Shown in pieces: positions 54,423 to 62,353 of a stretch of DNA of 64,000 nt. The notes beneath the pieces are model-generated. The model made no database searches. It saw only the letters and a program-made list of their open reading frames with translations, and was not told the DNA's origin. The translations under genes and the position numbers were made by a program. Where the stretch lies: the NCBI GenBank assembly GCA_965279085.1, contig OZ257149.1, forward strand, positions 744,001 to 808,000, in the 5' to 3' direction. This stretch comes from UBA7672 sp965279085. Its GTDB lineage: Bacteria > Pseudomonadota > Alphaproteobacteria > Caulobacterales > Hyphomonadaceae. Position 1 is the stretch's first letter, and the number at the start of each line of letters is the position of its first letter.

Positions 54423-54488
54423 TTGGGCCTCCTTTGAGCTCTGCCCCTGCTGGGGGCCGGAAGCGGGCGCCGAAGGTGCGGCTGCCCG

Positions 54489-56273
54489 TCAGAATGCGTC
54501 GGCAGGCAGCGCCATCACAGAGGCCGCGCCTGTCTTTACCTTTGCGAGATGTGCCGTAGCGTCAGGCAAGACCCGTTCAAAGAAATAGCGAGCAGTAGCA
54601 AGTTTGTCCGCGTAGAAGCGGTCACTGGCGCTTTCCTTGGCAAGAGCTGCCTTCGCCATCTTGCCCCACATGAGCGCGAACGCGGTGAGGCCGAACAGCT
54701 GGAGGTAGTCGTTGCTGGAAGCGCCGGCGTTGTCGAAATTCGACATGCCGTTCTGCATCAGCCACATCGTGGCCTCGCGCAGTTGCGCCGTCGCGGTGCG
54801 CACGCCTTCGACATACGGCTTCATCTTTTCGTCGGCCTCGTTGGTCGAGACGAACTCCTCAAGGTCGTTGAAGAAGGCGAACACGGCGCGCCCGCCATTG
54901 GCCGCCAGCTTGCGACCGACGAGGTCGAGCGCCTGGATACCGTTGGTGCCTTCATAGATCATCGCGATCCGCGCATCGCGTACGAACTGCTCGACGCCCT
55001 GGTCGCGCGTGTAGCCCGTGCCGCCATGAAGCTGCAGCGCATCCGACGCGCACTTGAAACCGCGATCCGTGAGGAAGCCCTTGATCACCGGCGTCAGCAG
55101 CGACATGCGATCTTCCGCCTTCTCGCGCACGAGCGGATCGGGCGAGACATGCAGCAGGTCGCCTTGCAGCGCAGTCCAGTAGGTGAAGGCGCGCGCACCT
55201 TCGGTGAACGCCTTCATGTCCATCAGCATGCGGCGCACGTCAGGGTGCACGATGATCGGATCGGCGGGCTTGTCCGGCGCTTTCGCTCCGGTGATCGAGC
55301 GACCCTGCACGCGTTCGCGTGCAAAATCGGCTGCGTTCTGGAACGCGACCTCCGCCTGCGCGAGACCCTGCATGCCCACGCCAAGACGCGCCTCGTTCAT
55401 CATGACGAACATGGTGCGCATGCCCTTGTGGGCCTCGCCGACGAGATAGCCCGTCGCGCCTTCATAGTTCATCACGCAGGTCGAATTGCCGTGGATGCCC
55501 ATCTTCTCTTCAAGGCCGCCACACTGGAAAGAGTTGCGCGCGCCCAGCGAGCCGTCAGCGTTGACCATGAACTTCGGCACGATGAAGAGAGAGATGCCCT
55601 TGATGCCTTCCGGCCCGCCTTCGATGCGCGCGAGCACGAGCTGGATGATGTTCTCGGCCAAGTCCTGCTCACCGCCCGAAATCCAGATCTTCTGGCCGGT
55701 AATCTTGTAGCTGCCGTCCGGCTGCGGAACCGCCTTGGTGCGTATCAGGCCGAGGTCGGTGCCACACTGCGGCTCAGTAAGATTCATGGTGCCCGACCAT
55801 TTCCCGGTCATCATGTTGGGCAGGTAAGTATTCTTCTGCTCGTCGGACCCGCCCGTCTCGATCGCCTCGGCCGCGCCGCGGGTGAGGCCCGGATACATCG
55901 AAAACGCCATGTTCGCGGACGAGCACATCTCCAGCACGGGGAGCGCAACGACACGCGGCAGGCCCTGCCCACCCCATTGGGGATCGGCGGACATCGCGAT
56001 CCAACCATCGTTCGACATCTGCTGATAGGCTTCGCGGAAGCCCTTCGGCGTCGTCACGGAACCGTCGGGGTTCCGCTTGCAACCCTGCTTGTCGCCGATG
56101 GCGTTGATCGGCTGCAGGACTTCCTGCGCGAACTTCGCGCCGCCATCGAGCACCGCCTCGACAACATCCTGCGGAGCGTCCGAAAAGCGCGGCAGGTTGG
56201 AATATGACCCTATCTCAAGCACGTCATACAGAAGGAACTTCATGTCCTTGATGGGCGCCTGATACTTGGGCAT
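54489..56273 (-). CDS. Acyl-CoA dehydrogenase, ~600-residue class
   Basis: The 594-residue FAD enzyme belongs to the long acyl-CoA dehydrogenase class with an added N-terminal helix (YQAPIKDMKFLLYDVLE) and C-terminal extension. The core motifs are GTMNLTEPQCGTDLGLIRTK, KIWISGGEQDL, GYTRDQGVEQFVRDARIAMI and YEGTNGIQALDLVGRKL, and these are typical of the FadE/DmdC-like branch. It catalyses the first beta-oxidation step. GTGAGGA lies before the ATG. It is 66 bases upstream of the thiolase gene and 109 bases downstream of merR; a 9-bp hairpin (56317-56344) lies in that latter gap. Confidence 0.92.
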   Translation of the reverse strand: MPKYQAPIKDMKFLLYDVLEIGSYSNLPRFSDAPQDVVEAVLDGGAKFAQEVLQPINAIGDKQGCKRNPDGSVTTPKGFREAYQQMSNDGWIAMSADPQWGGQGLPRVVALPVLEMCSSANMAFSMYPGLTRGAAEAIETGGSDEQKNTYLPNMMTGKWSGTMNLTEPQCGTDLGLIRTKAVPQPDGSYKITGQKIWISGGEQDLAENIIQLVLARIEGGPEGIKGISLFIVPKFMVNADGSLGARNSFQCGGLEEKMGIHGNSTCVMNYEGATGYLVGEAHKGMRTMFVMMNEARLGVGMQGLAQAEVAFQNAADFARERVQGRSITGAKAPDKPADPIIVHPDVRRMLMDMKAFTEGARAFTYWTALQGDLLHVSPDPLVREKAEDRMSLLTPVIKGFLTDRGFKCASDALQLHGGTGYTRDQGVEQFVRDARIAMIYEGTNGIQALDLVGRKLAANGGRAVFAFFNDLEEFVSTNEADEKMKPYVEGVRTATAQLREATMWLMQNGMSNFDNAGASSNDYLQLFGLTAFALMWGKMAKAALAKESASDRFYADKLATARYFFERVLPDATAHLAKVKTGAASVMALPADAF

Positions 56274-56382
56274 TGGTCCTCACCCTTGGGTCATGCCGTC
56301 GAAGTCACGCGACTACGACGCCGGAAGCGGAACGCTCCGGCGTCATAGCACCAAGTCGGCGGTCGTCGAGCCTGACTTTGCG

Positions 56383-56841
56383 TCAGCTGTCGAGATGCGC
56401 AGCGTCGCCATCGAGGCCTGCCCGCGCGACACGTTCGTATGCGCGGGCGGATTGCTCGGCTTCAGCGGTCGGTCCGAGTTCCTGCAGCTTCTCCTCGGCC
56501 CAGCGCACGCCCTTGTGGAGCGTTTCCAGCGCAGCCTCGATGTCCTCGCGCTGCTTCTCCAGATTCCTGATCTGGTCGCGCGACTTCTTGAGCGACAGCT
56601 TCAGTTGGGCGCGGTGACCTTCGAGGGTATAGAGGTCGAGGATCTCGCGGATATCAGAAAGCGAGAATCCTACGCTCTTGCCCTGCAGGATCAGTTTCAG
56701 CCGCGCGCGGTCCCGAGTCGAATAGACCCGGTTGAGCCCATCGCGAGTCGGCGAAAGCAGTCCCTTGTCCTCGTAAAAACGCAGTGCACGCGGCGTCACC
56801 TGGAATTCGCGCGCAAGTTCGCTGATTGTGTAATTCTTCAA
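56383..56841 (-). CDS. MerR family transcriptional regulator
   Basis: The 152-residue regulator has the N-terminal winged HTH (YTISELAREFQVTPRALRFY, EDKGLLSP, then RVYSTRDRARLKLILQGKSV) and a dimerising coiled coil (LKLSLKKSRDQIRNLEKQRE, ~78-125). No Cys-rich metal site is seen, so it is of the LiuR-like/fatty-acid type rather than metal-sensing. Its place at the head of the acyl-CoA dehydrogenase-thiolase-FadB run suggests it controls this operon and itself. Confidence 0.9.
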   Translation of the reverse strand: MKNYTISELAREFQVTPRALRFYEDKGLLSPTRDGLNRVYSTRDRARLKLILQGKSVGFSLSDIREILDLYTLEGHRAQLKLSLKKSRDQIRNLEKQREDIEAALETLHKGVRWAEEKLQELGPTAEAEQSARAYERVARAGLDGDAAHLDS

Positions 56842-56911
56842 GTCTCTGCCTCCCGTCAGTGTTCTTTTGCTCCGTGGGTGGGCACGGGCGGCGCCTTGTA
56901 ATTAACGCTCA

Positions 56912-56944
56912 GTAATACGTAACGTTAGCTGACCCTTAGGTCAA
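56912..56944 (-). promoter_or_regulatory. Candidate long-spacer promoter/operator of merR-fad operon
   Basis: On the minus strand TTGACC (56944-56939) is followed after about 20 bases by GTATTA/TATTAC (56918-56912). The spacer contains TACGTAACGTTA (56916-56927 on the plus strand) with two ACGT cores. MerR regulators act on promoters with 19-20-base spacers, and ACGT-containing operators are known for LiuR-type MerR proteins. No copy of this element is seen before the acyl-CoA dehydrogenase gene. Confidence 0.45.
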
Positions 56945-56979
56945 TTAGCCGCCATACCGCATTTCGGATCGGCGCCGGA

Positions 56980-57058
56980 TTAACCGTTTAACGCCCGTTA
57001 ACCGTATCCCGGCCAACTGCCGGTTGGCGTGGAATCAGGCTGTTTTCCATGTCGATTC
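56980..57058 (+). promoter_or_regulatory. podJ-like gene upstream region: TTAAC half-sites and GANTC sites
   Basis: Three TTAAC elements (56980-56984, 56988-56992, 56998-57002) resemble CtrA half-sites, but their spacings (8 and 10 bases start to start) do not match the 11 of the consensus. Two GANTC sites, GAATC 57032-57036 and GATTC 57054-57058, lie just before the start codon; GANTC is the CcrM methylation target used with GcrA. podJ is a known GcrA-dependent gene in Caulobacter. Confidence 0.45.
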
Positions 57059-57067
57059 GGAGTTGCG

Positions 57068-60000
57068 ATGACCCAGGGCCCCTGGAGCGTAAAGGGAATT
57101 GATCCCAAGGCGCGCGAGCTTGCGCGCGAGCGCGCCCAGCGTCAGGGCGTGACCCTCGGACAGTATCTCAACTCCCTCCTGCTTGAAGGCGACGGCGCCG
57201 CGTTCGAGGACATCAGCCTCGCCGATCCCCTGCCCGGCTCTTCGGGCGACCATGACCTTCGTCGCATGTCGCAGGAAATCGACATGCTGGCCCAGCGGCT
57301 TGAGGCGTCGACCTCGCGTTCCGCGCGCGCGATCTCCGGCATCGATAAGTCGATCCTCGGCCTCATGGGCAAGGTGGACATGTCCGGCAAGGCGCAGTTG
57401 CAGGCGCTCGAGCGCGTGACCCGCGCGATGACCGAGATTGAAGCTACGCAGTCCGCGCTGCGCACGCGCATCGACACGATTGAATCCGGCCCACAGGGCG
57501 GCGCAAACATTGACACACTGCGGACGCTTGAGGGCTCGCTCGCGCGGCTCGCGGACACGGTGCAGACGCAACTCCTCACCGCGCAACGCGAGCAGGACCA
57601 GTTCCGTTCGTTGTTCGACGACAAGGTCAGTCAGGTCGCCAGCAAGGTCGACGATGTCGCCCGCTCGATGGACGGGCTCGTCAACAATGCGGTGCGCAAC
57701 AACAACTCCGGACTGACCGGCCGTATCGACCAGATCGAGGAAAAGATGTCCTCGGTCGAGCGCCGCATCGAGGCCGGCATCAACAAGATCTCCGACGCCG
57801 CTTCCCGCTTCGAGTTGTTCGAGACCAAGGCCGAGCGCGCCGTGGGCGACACGACGTGGCGCATGGAGCGCGCGCTTGAGACGACCCTCAATCGCTCCCG
57901 CGCGATGTCGCAGGAAGTGCTCGAACGCGTCGACAACATCGAGGAAAAGAACCGCGAGGCGATGACCGGCCTCAGCGATGCGGTCGCCCGCATCACCGAA
58001 CGCCTGGGCCGCGCCGAACGCAAGACAGACACGGCGATGAACGTGCTGGAACGCGCGGTCACCGAGATCGACGAGAAGGTCCAGCGCGGCGCCACCACCC
58101 GCCAGCCGGCCGAAGACTTCTCGCAGCTGCAGTCTGCCTTCCAGAAACGCCTCGACAGCCTCGCCGAGGACCTCTCCCGTCCCATCCATACGTTGCGCGC
58201 CGATGTCGAGCGCCGGCTGGAGGAAGCCGCCCGTAGTAACAGCCCGGAGAAGGTCGAGCGCCTTGAGCGCACCATCCGCCAGCTGCAGGAACAGCTCCAG
58301 GTCTCCGAAGCCCGTCAGGCTGATGCTGTTGAAGCGATGAGCTCGCAGGTCGATCGCCTGTCGCGCGCGGTCAACGAACGCCTTCGCACGGTCGAAGCGC
58401 GCGGCGATCAGCGCTCGATCGAAGACGTCCGCCGCGAAATGATGCGCCTGGCCGACACCATCGACGCCCGTCTCGGCAATGTCGAAACAGCCAGCCGCTC
58501 CGCCACGGACGCTATCGGCCGCCTCAACACGTCCGTGGACGACAAGCTCTCCGCGCTTGAGAAGAAGAGCGCCGGCGCCATCGACGCCGTGGGCGAACAG
58601 GTCGCCATCGTCGCCGAGCGCCTGCAGAAGCGTCACGACGAAACCGCCCAGCGCCTAGCCGACCGTATCGCCGAAACCTCCGCCGCCAGTCGTCCGCTCG
58701 ACGGCGCTGAAGTCGACCGCATCGCCGACCGTCTCGATGATCGCGTCAAGGAAAGCGAGCGCCGCAGCGCCGAGGCCATCGGCCAGATCGGTGAACAGGT
58801 CGCCCGCGTCGCCGACCGCCTGCAGAACCAGCACATTGAGGCGCTTCGTTCGTTCGAACACCGCCTCGCCGACTCCGGCCGCTCCTATGAGGCCAAGCTC
58901 AACGACGTCATGTCCGATCTTCAGGGCCGGATGCAGGAGATCAGCGACCAGTCCGCGATGGCCAATGCGCCGATGCAGAAGACGGTCACCTCCCTCGCTC
59001 GTCGCGTGGAGGCCATGGAAGACGGCCGCCGCGGCTCGCCTGTTCCTGAAGCTGTCACACGTGACATCCCGGTCGTGCCGGACGAGTATGTCGTCCTGGA
59101 CGATGACCCGCTCGACATCGCTGTCGAGGGCAAGATCGCTCCGGCGGCGCTGGCTGCCGTTGCGCGCGCAGACGACGCCGAGACCAACGACATTGTCGGC
59201 GTCGAGCCGCCGCCCTTCGATCGCAAACCCGACCCGCGCGATGCACACCTGTTCGCCGACGAACCGGCCGCCATTCCTACCCCATCGCCGCCGTCTGGCG
59301 AGGTCGCGCAACGTATCGAGGACCTGCTCGAAGCCGATGACGTCATTCTCGGCCCGCCGCCTGCCGCTGGCGAGTTCGTGGCTGACCTTCCGGCCGACGA
59401 CAGCCGCGAGAAGCTCGCCCCGAACTATCTCGCCGAAGCGCGCCGCGCCGCGCGCGAAGGCCGCCGCATCGCCCCCGTTACCGCTAAGAAAGGCATCGGC
59501 AAGGGCCCGCTGATCGCTTCCGGCGTGCTGGCCGTCGCCGTCGCCGGCGGCGCTGCCTTCACGGTCATGCGTGGCAAGCAGGAAGCCCAGCCCGACGATT
59601 TCGCGAAACTGGATCCCTCGGCTCCCATCGCCCCGGCTGGCGCCGATGGCGCGGCTGAGGCCGTGCTGTTCAACGAGCACGAAGAATCTGCCGCGCCAGG
59701 TGCGCTTTCGACCAGCGATCTGTTCGAGGACGTTCCGGCCAAGCCAACCGCCGCTCCGACGCCTGGGGCGAAGCCGGCAGCTGCGGCCACGCCGGCCGCT
59801 GCGCCTGCCCTGACCCTTGCCGATGCCGTCCGCAACGGCGATCCGGTTGCCCTGCACGATCAGGCGACCGAATTCCTCCAGAACGGCGAGAAAGCCAAAG
59901 CCGTCCAGATGCTCAAGGACGCCGCGGGCCGCGGTCTCGTGATGGCGGACTACCGCCTGGCCAAGCTCTACGAGCGCGGCGAAGGCGTTCCGCGCGACAT

Positions 60001-60613
60001 GGCCGCCTCCCGCTCGTGGACCGAGAAGGCCGCAATCGGCGGCAATGTGAAGGCCATGCACGATCTCGCCGTGTTCTACGCCGAGGGCGACGCCGGCCCG
60101 CAATCCTATGCCGCGGCCGTCGAATGGTTCCGTCAGGCCTCCGACCACGGCCTGGTCGATAGCCAGTACAACCTCGCCGTCCTCTACGAGCAGGGCCTCG
60201 GCCTGAGCCAGGACAAACCGGAGGCAGCCTACTGGTATGAAGTCGCCGGCCGCGCCGGCGACCAGGACGCCGCCCGCCGGGCCCGCGCGCTGCTGGGAGA
60301 AATGCAGCCCACGCAGGCCGAAGCGATCAAGCGCAAGGCCCGCGCCTTCGCGCCGAAAGCAGGGATTCCCCGCGCCAATGGCGAATTCGGCCGCCGTGCG
60401 TGGGACATCGCCACCCCCGCCCAGATCACCGAGACCCAGCGACTGCTGGTCCGGCTCGGCTTCTCGGCCGGCTCGGCCGACGGCAAGATGAACGCCAAGA
60501 CAGCCGAGGCCATCCGCCAGTTCGAGCGGGATAACGACCTGCCGGTCACGGGCGAGGCCAGCGTCTCCCTGCTGCGCCAGCTCCGCGCCGCCACGCTGAA
60601 CACGACGGACTGA
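57068..60613 (+). CDS. PodJ-like polar localisation protein (coiled coil, TM, Sel1, PG-binding)
   Basis: From ATG 57068 the protein has 1181 residues. N-terminal conserved box PWSVKGIDPKARELARERAQ / GVTLGQYLNSLLLEGD; a very long coiled-coil region (~80-640, heptad-rich, many MSSVERRIE-type segments); an acidic Pro-rich linker; one membrane span near 815-835 (LIASGVLAVAVAGGAAFTVM). In the periplasm there are three or four Sel1 repeats (~935-1070: AKLYERGEGVPRDMAASRSW) and a PG_binding_1 domain (~1118-1178: RLGFSAGSADGKMNAKTAEA). This order is that of PodJ of Caulobacter, a pole-organising scaffold. The coiled coil is longer than in Caulobacter. Confidence 0.88.
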   Translation: MTQGPWSVKGIDPKARELARERAQRQGVTLGQYLNSLLLEGDGAAFEDISLADPLPGSSGDHDLRRMSQEIDMLAQRLEASTSRSARAISGIDKSILGLMGKVDMSGKAQLQALERVTRAMTEIEATQSALRTRIDTIESGPQGGANIDTLRTLEGSLARLADTVQTQLLTAQREQDQFRSLFDDKVSQVASKVDDVARSMDGLVNNAVRNNNSGLTGRIDQIEEKMSSVERRIEAGINKISDAASRFELFETKAERAVGDTTWRMERALETTLNRSRAMSQEVLERVDNIEEKNREAMTGLSDAVARITERLGRAERKTDTAMNVLERAVTEIDEKVQRGATTRQPAEDFSQLQSAFQKRLDSLAEDLSRPIHTLRADVERRLEEAARSNSPEKVERLERTIRQLQEQLQVSEARQADAVEAMSSQVDRLSRAVNERLRTVEARGDQRSIEDVRREMMRLADTIDARLGNVETASRSATDAIGRLNTSVDDKLSALEKKSAGAIDAVGEQVAIVAERLQKRHDETAQRLADRIAETSAASRPLDGAEVDRIADRLDDRVKESERRSAEAIGQIGEQVARVADRLQNQHIEALRSFEHRLADSGRSYEAKLNDVMSDLQGRMQEISDQSAMANAPMQKTVTSLARRVEAMEDGRRGSPVPEAVTRDIPVVPDEYVVLDDDPLDIAVEGKIAPAALAAVARADDAETNDIVGVEPPPFDRKPDPRDAHLFADEPAAIPTPSPPSGEVAQRIEDLLEADDVILGPPPAAGEFVADLPADDSREKLAPNYLAEARRAAREGRRIAPVTAKKGIGKGPLIASGVLAVAVAGGAAFTVMRGKQEAQPDDFAKLDPSAPIAPAGADGAAEAVLFNEHEESAAPGALSTSDLFEDVPAKPTAAPTPGAKPAAAATPAAAPALTLADAVRNGDPVALHDQATEFLQNGEKAKAVQMLKDAAGRGLVMADYRLAKLYERGEGVPRDMAASRSWTEKAAIGGNVKAMHDLAVFYAEGDAGPQSYAAAVEWFRQASDHGLVDSQYNLAVLYEQGLGLSQDKPEAAYWYEVAGRAGDQDAARRARALLGEMQPTQAEAIKRKARAFAPKAGIPRANGEFGRRAWDIATPAQITETQRLLVRLGFSAGSADGKMNAKTAEAIRQFERDNDLPVTGEASVSLLRQLRAATLNTTD

Positions 60614-60693
60614 CCAGCCAGAGCCTCCGCTCGCCTGATAATTGAGACTTTTCAGCCGCTTCCAGCGCGCCGCGCCCGCGCGTAGAACGGGCC

Positions 60694-61602
60694 ATGCTGA
60701 TTCACCTCCCAATCGCACAGATCGCGGTCGACCCGCTGATCCTCGTCGCGATCGGAATGCTGGTGGGCTTCCTGTCAGGGCTGTTCGGGGTGGGCGGCGG
60801 CTTTCTGCTGACGCCGCTGCTGATCTTCTACGGCGTGCCCGCCGCGGTGGCTGTCTCCACGCAGGCCAATCAGGTGATGGCGACATCGATCGCCGGCGTC
60901 TCGGCGCACTGGCGCGAGCGACAGGTGGATACGCGGCTGGGGACGCTCATGCTGATGGGAGGCATAGCCGGGTCGACCATAGGCGTCGGCGTCTTCAGCC
61001 TGCTCAAGTATTTCGGCGTCGTCGATGCGACGATCTCCGTTCTCTACATCGTCTTCCTCGGCGTGATCGGCGGATTGATGGCGTGGGAGAGCGTCGGCGC
61101 GCTGGGCAAGGCGGGAGGCGACCCGGGCCGCCGCACGCGCCTGCGCGTGTGGATGCGCGGGCTGCCGATGAAGCGCCGCTTCCCGCGTTCAGGCCTCTAC
61201 ATCTCGATCATCCCGCCGCTCGGCATTGGCTTCTTCGTCGGCATGCTGGCGGCTATCCTCGGCGTCGGCGGCGGCTTCATCCTCGCGCCCGCGATGGTGT
61301 ACCTGCTCGGCGTACCAACGCGGGTGATGGTCGGAACATCGCTCTTCCAGATCATCTTCCTTACAGCCTACGTCACCTTCCTCCAGGCGACCTTCAACGG
61401 AACCGTCGATCTCGTTCTGGCCGCCGTGCTGATGATCGGCGGTGTCATCGGCGCACGCTACGGCGCAATCGCGGGGCGTAGATTGAAAGCGGCGCAGTTG
61501 CGCCTGCTGCTCGCCCTGCTTGTCCTCGCGATCGCGGGGCGGCTTGTCTACGAACTCTATGTCGGGCCAACGCCTGAGTATCGGCTGGAGGAGACGACAT
61601 GA
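60694..61602 (+). CDS. TauE/SafE (TSUP) family anion permease
   Basis: The 302-residue inner-membrane protein has about eight spans and the duplicated TSUP signature GVGGGFLLTPLLIF (~30) and GVGGGFILAPAMVYLLG (~190). A cytosolic-looking loop (GKAGGDPGRRTRLRVWMRGL) separates the halves. The family moves sulfite, sulfonates or related anions. The stop overlaps the start of the TIGR02186 gene (ATGA), a constant partner of this subgroup. Confidence 0.92.
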   Translation: MLIHLPIAQIAVDPLILVAIGMLVGFLSGLFGVGGGFLLTPLLIFYGVPAAVAVSTQANQVMATSIAGVSAHWRERQVDTRLGTLMLMGGIAGSTIGVGVFSLLKYFGVVDATISVLYIVFLGVIGGLMAWESVGALGKAGGDPGRRTRLRVWMRGLPMKRRFPRSGLYISIIPPLGIGFFVGMLAAILGVGGGFILAPAMVYLLGVPTRVMVGTSLFQIIFLTAYVTFLQATFNGTVDLVLAAVLMIGGVIGARYGAIAGRRLKAAQLRLLLALLVLAIAGRLVYELYVGPTPEYRLEETT

Positions 61603-62351
61603 TCGGACGTCTCGCTCTCCTGTCCGTCGTGCTGATGCTCTCCGCGACCGCATCCGCGCAACGCCTCGAAGGCCCGGATCGCCCATTCATGGCGGCCGGC
61701 CTCGCCGAGGATATAGTGGAGCTGAAGGTCAACTACACCGGCTCGCGTATCGTCCTGTTCGCCACCGCGCCGCAGCCGGAGAATGAAACGTCGGGACTGG
61801 CCGTCGCCCTGATTGGGCCGATGGCCCCGCAGAAGATGATCCGCCGCACGGCGGCAGGCGAACAGACGATCGAATTCGTCGCCGCGCCTCTCGTCTTCGC
61901 CGTGGGCGCTGAGCCCCAGGTCGCTGCCAGCGTGCTGCCGGAAGTGATGATCGAGGCCGGACTCAATGCGCAGGCGTCTGCCATGCCGCGTTCGGAACAG
62001 TTGCTGTCCCCTGATCTCGATGCGTGGCGCACTGCGTTCGTGAATCTCAAGATGGATCAGGGTCTCTATTCGTTCAGCGACACGACGATCGAGCGTCTCG
62101 ACGGTGGACTGCGGCGGGCAAGGATCGCACTCCCCACCAACTCGCCGCCCGGCGAATACCGCATCCGTGCAGTCGCTTTCCGCAATGGCGCGCCGGTCGG
62201 CGAGACGGAACAGGTGCTGACAATCGTCCGTTCCGGCCTCGACGCCACGCTGTTCGATCTCTCCCGCCAGCATGGCTTCGTCTATGGTTTCGTGGCGGTG
62301 CTGCTCGGCTGCCTTGTCGGCGGCGCGGCGGCGTGGTTCGGACGGAAATAG
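61599..62351 (+). CDS. TIGR02186 family membrane-anchored protein
   Basis: The 250-residue product has a signal peptide (MIGRLALLSVVLMLSATASA), a beta-rich periplasmic body (VELKVNYTGSRIVLFATAP, QKMIRRTAAGEQTIEFVAAP) and one C-terminal span (FVYGFVAVLLGCLVGGAAAW). This signal-body-anchor plan and its coupling to the TauE/SafE gene match TIGR02186, a family of unknown role probably assisting the transporter on the periplasmic side. Confidence 0.88.
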   Translation: MIGRLALLSVVLMLSATASAQRLEGPDRPFMAAGLAEDIVELKVNYTGSRIVLFATAPQPENETSGLAVALIGPMAPQKMIRRTAAGEQTIEFVAAPLVFAVGAEPQVAASVLPEVMIEAGLNAQASAMPRSEQLLSPDLDAWRTAFVNLKMDQGLYSFSDTTIERLDGGLRRARIALPTNSPPGEYRIRAVAFRNGAPVGETEQVLTIVRSGLDATLFDLSRQHGFVYGFVAVLLGCLVGGAAAWFGRK

Positions 62352-62353
62352 CC

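Noticed and set aside
56317..56344. GACGCCGGA / TCCGGCGTC hairpin between merR and the acyl-CoA dehydrogenase gene
   Set aside because: Nine perfect pairs but no T tract on the minus strand; could be an attenuator or RNA-stability element, not supportable as a terminator.
56980..57002. CtrA binding site before the PodJ-like gene
   Set aside because: Three TTAAC units are present but spaced 8 and 10 bases apart, not the 11 needed for the canonical dimer site.
57035..60886. Two long open frames antisense to the PodJ-like gene (533 and 743 codons)
   Set aside because: They are Arg/Ala/Gly/Asp/Val-rich shadow frames caused by high third-position G+C of the real coiled-coil gene; no motif, no ribosome-binding site.
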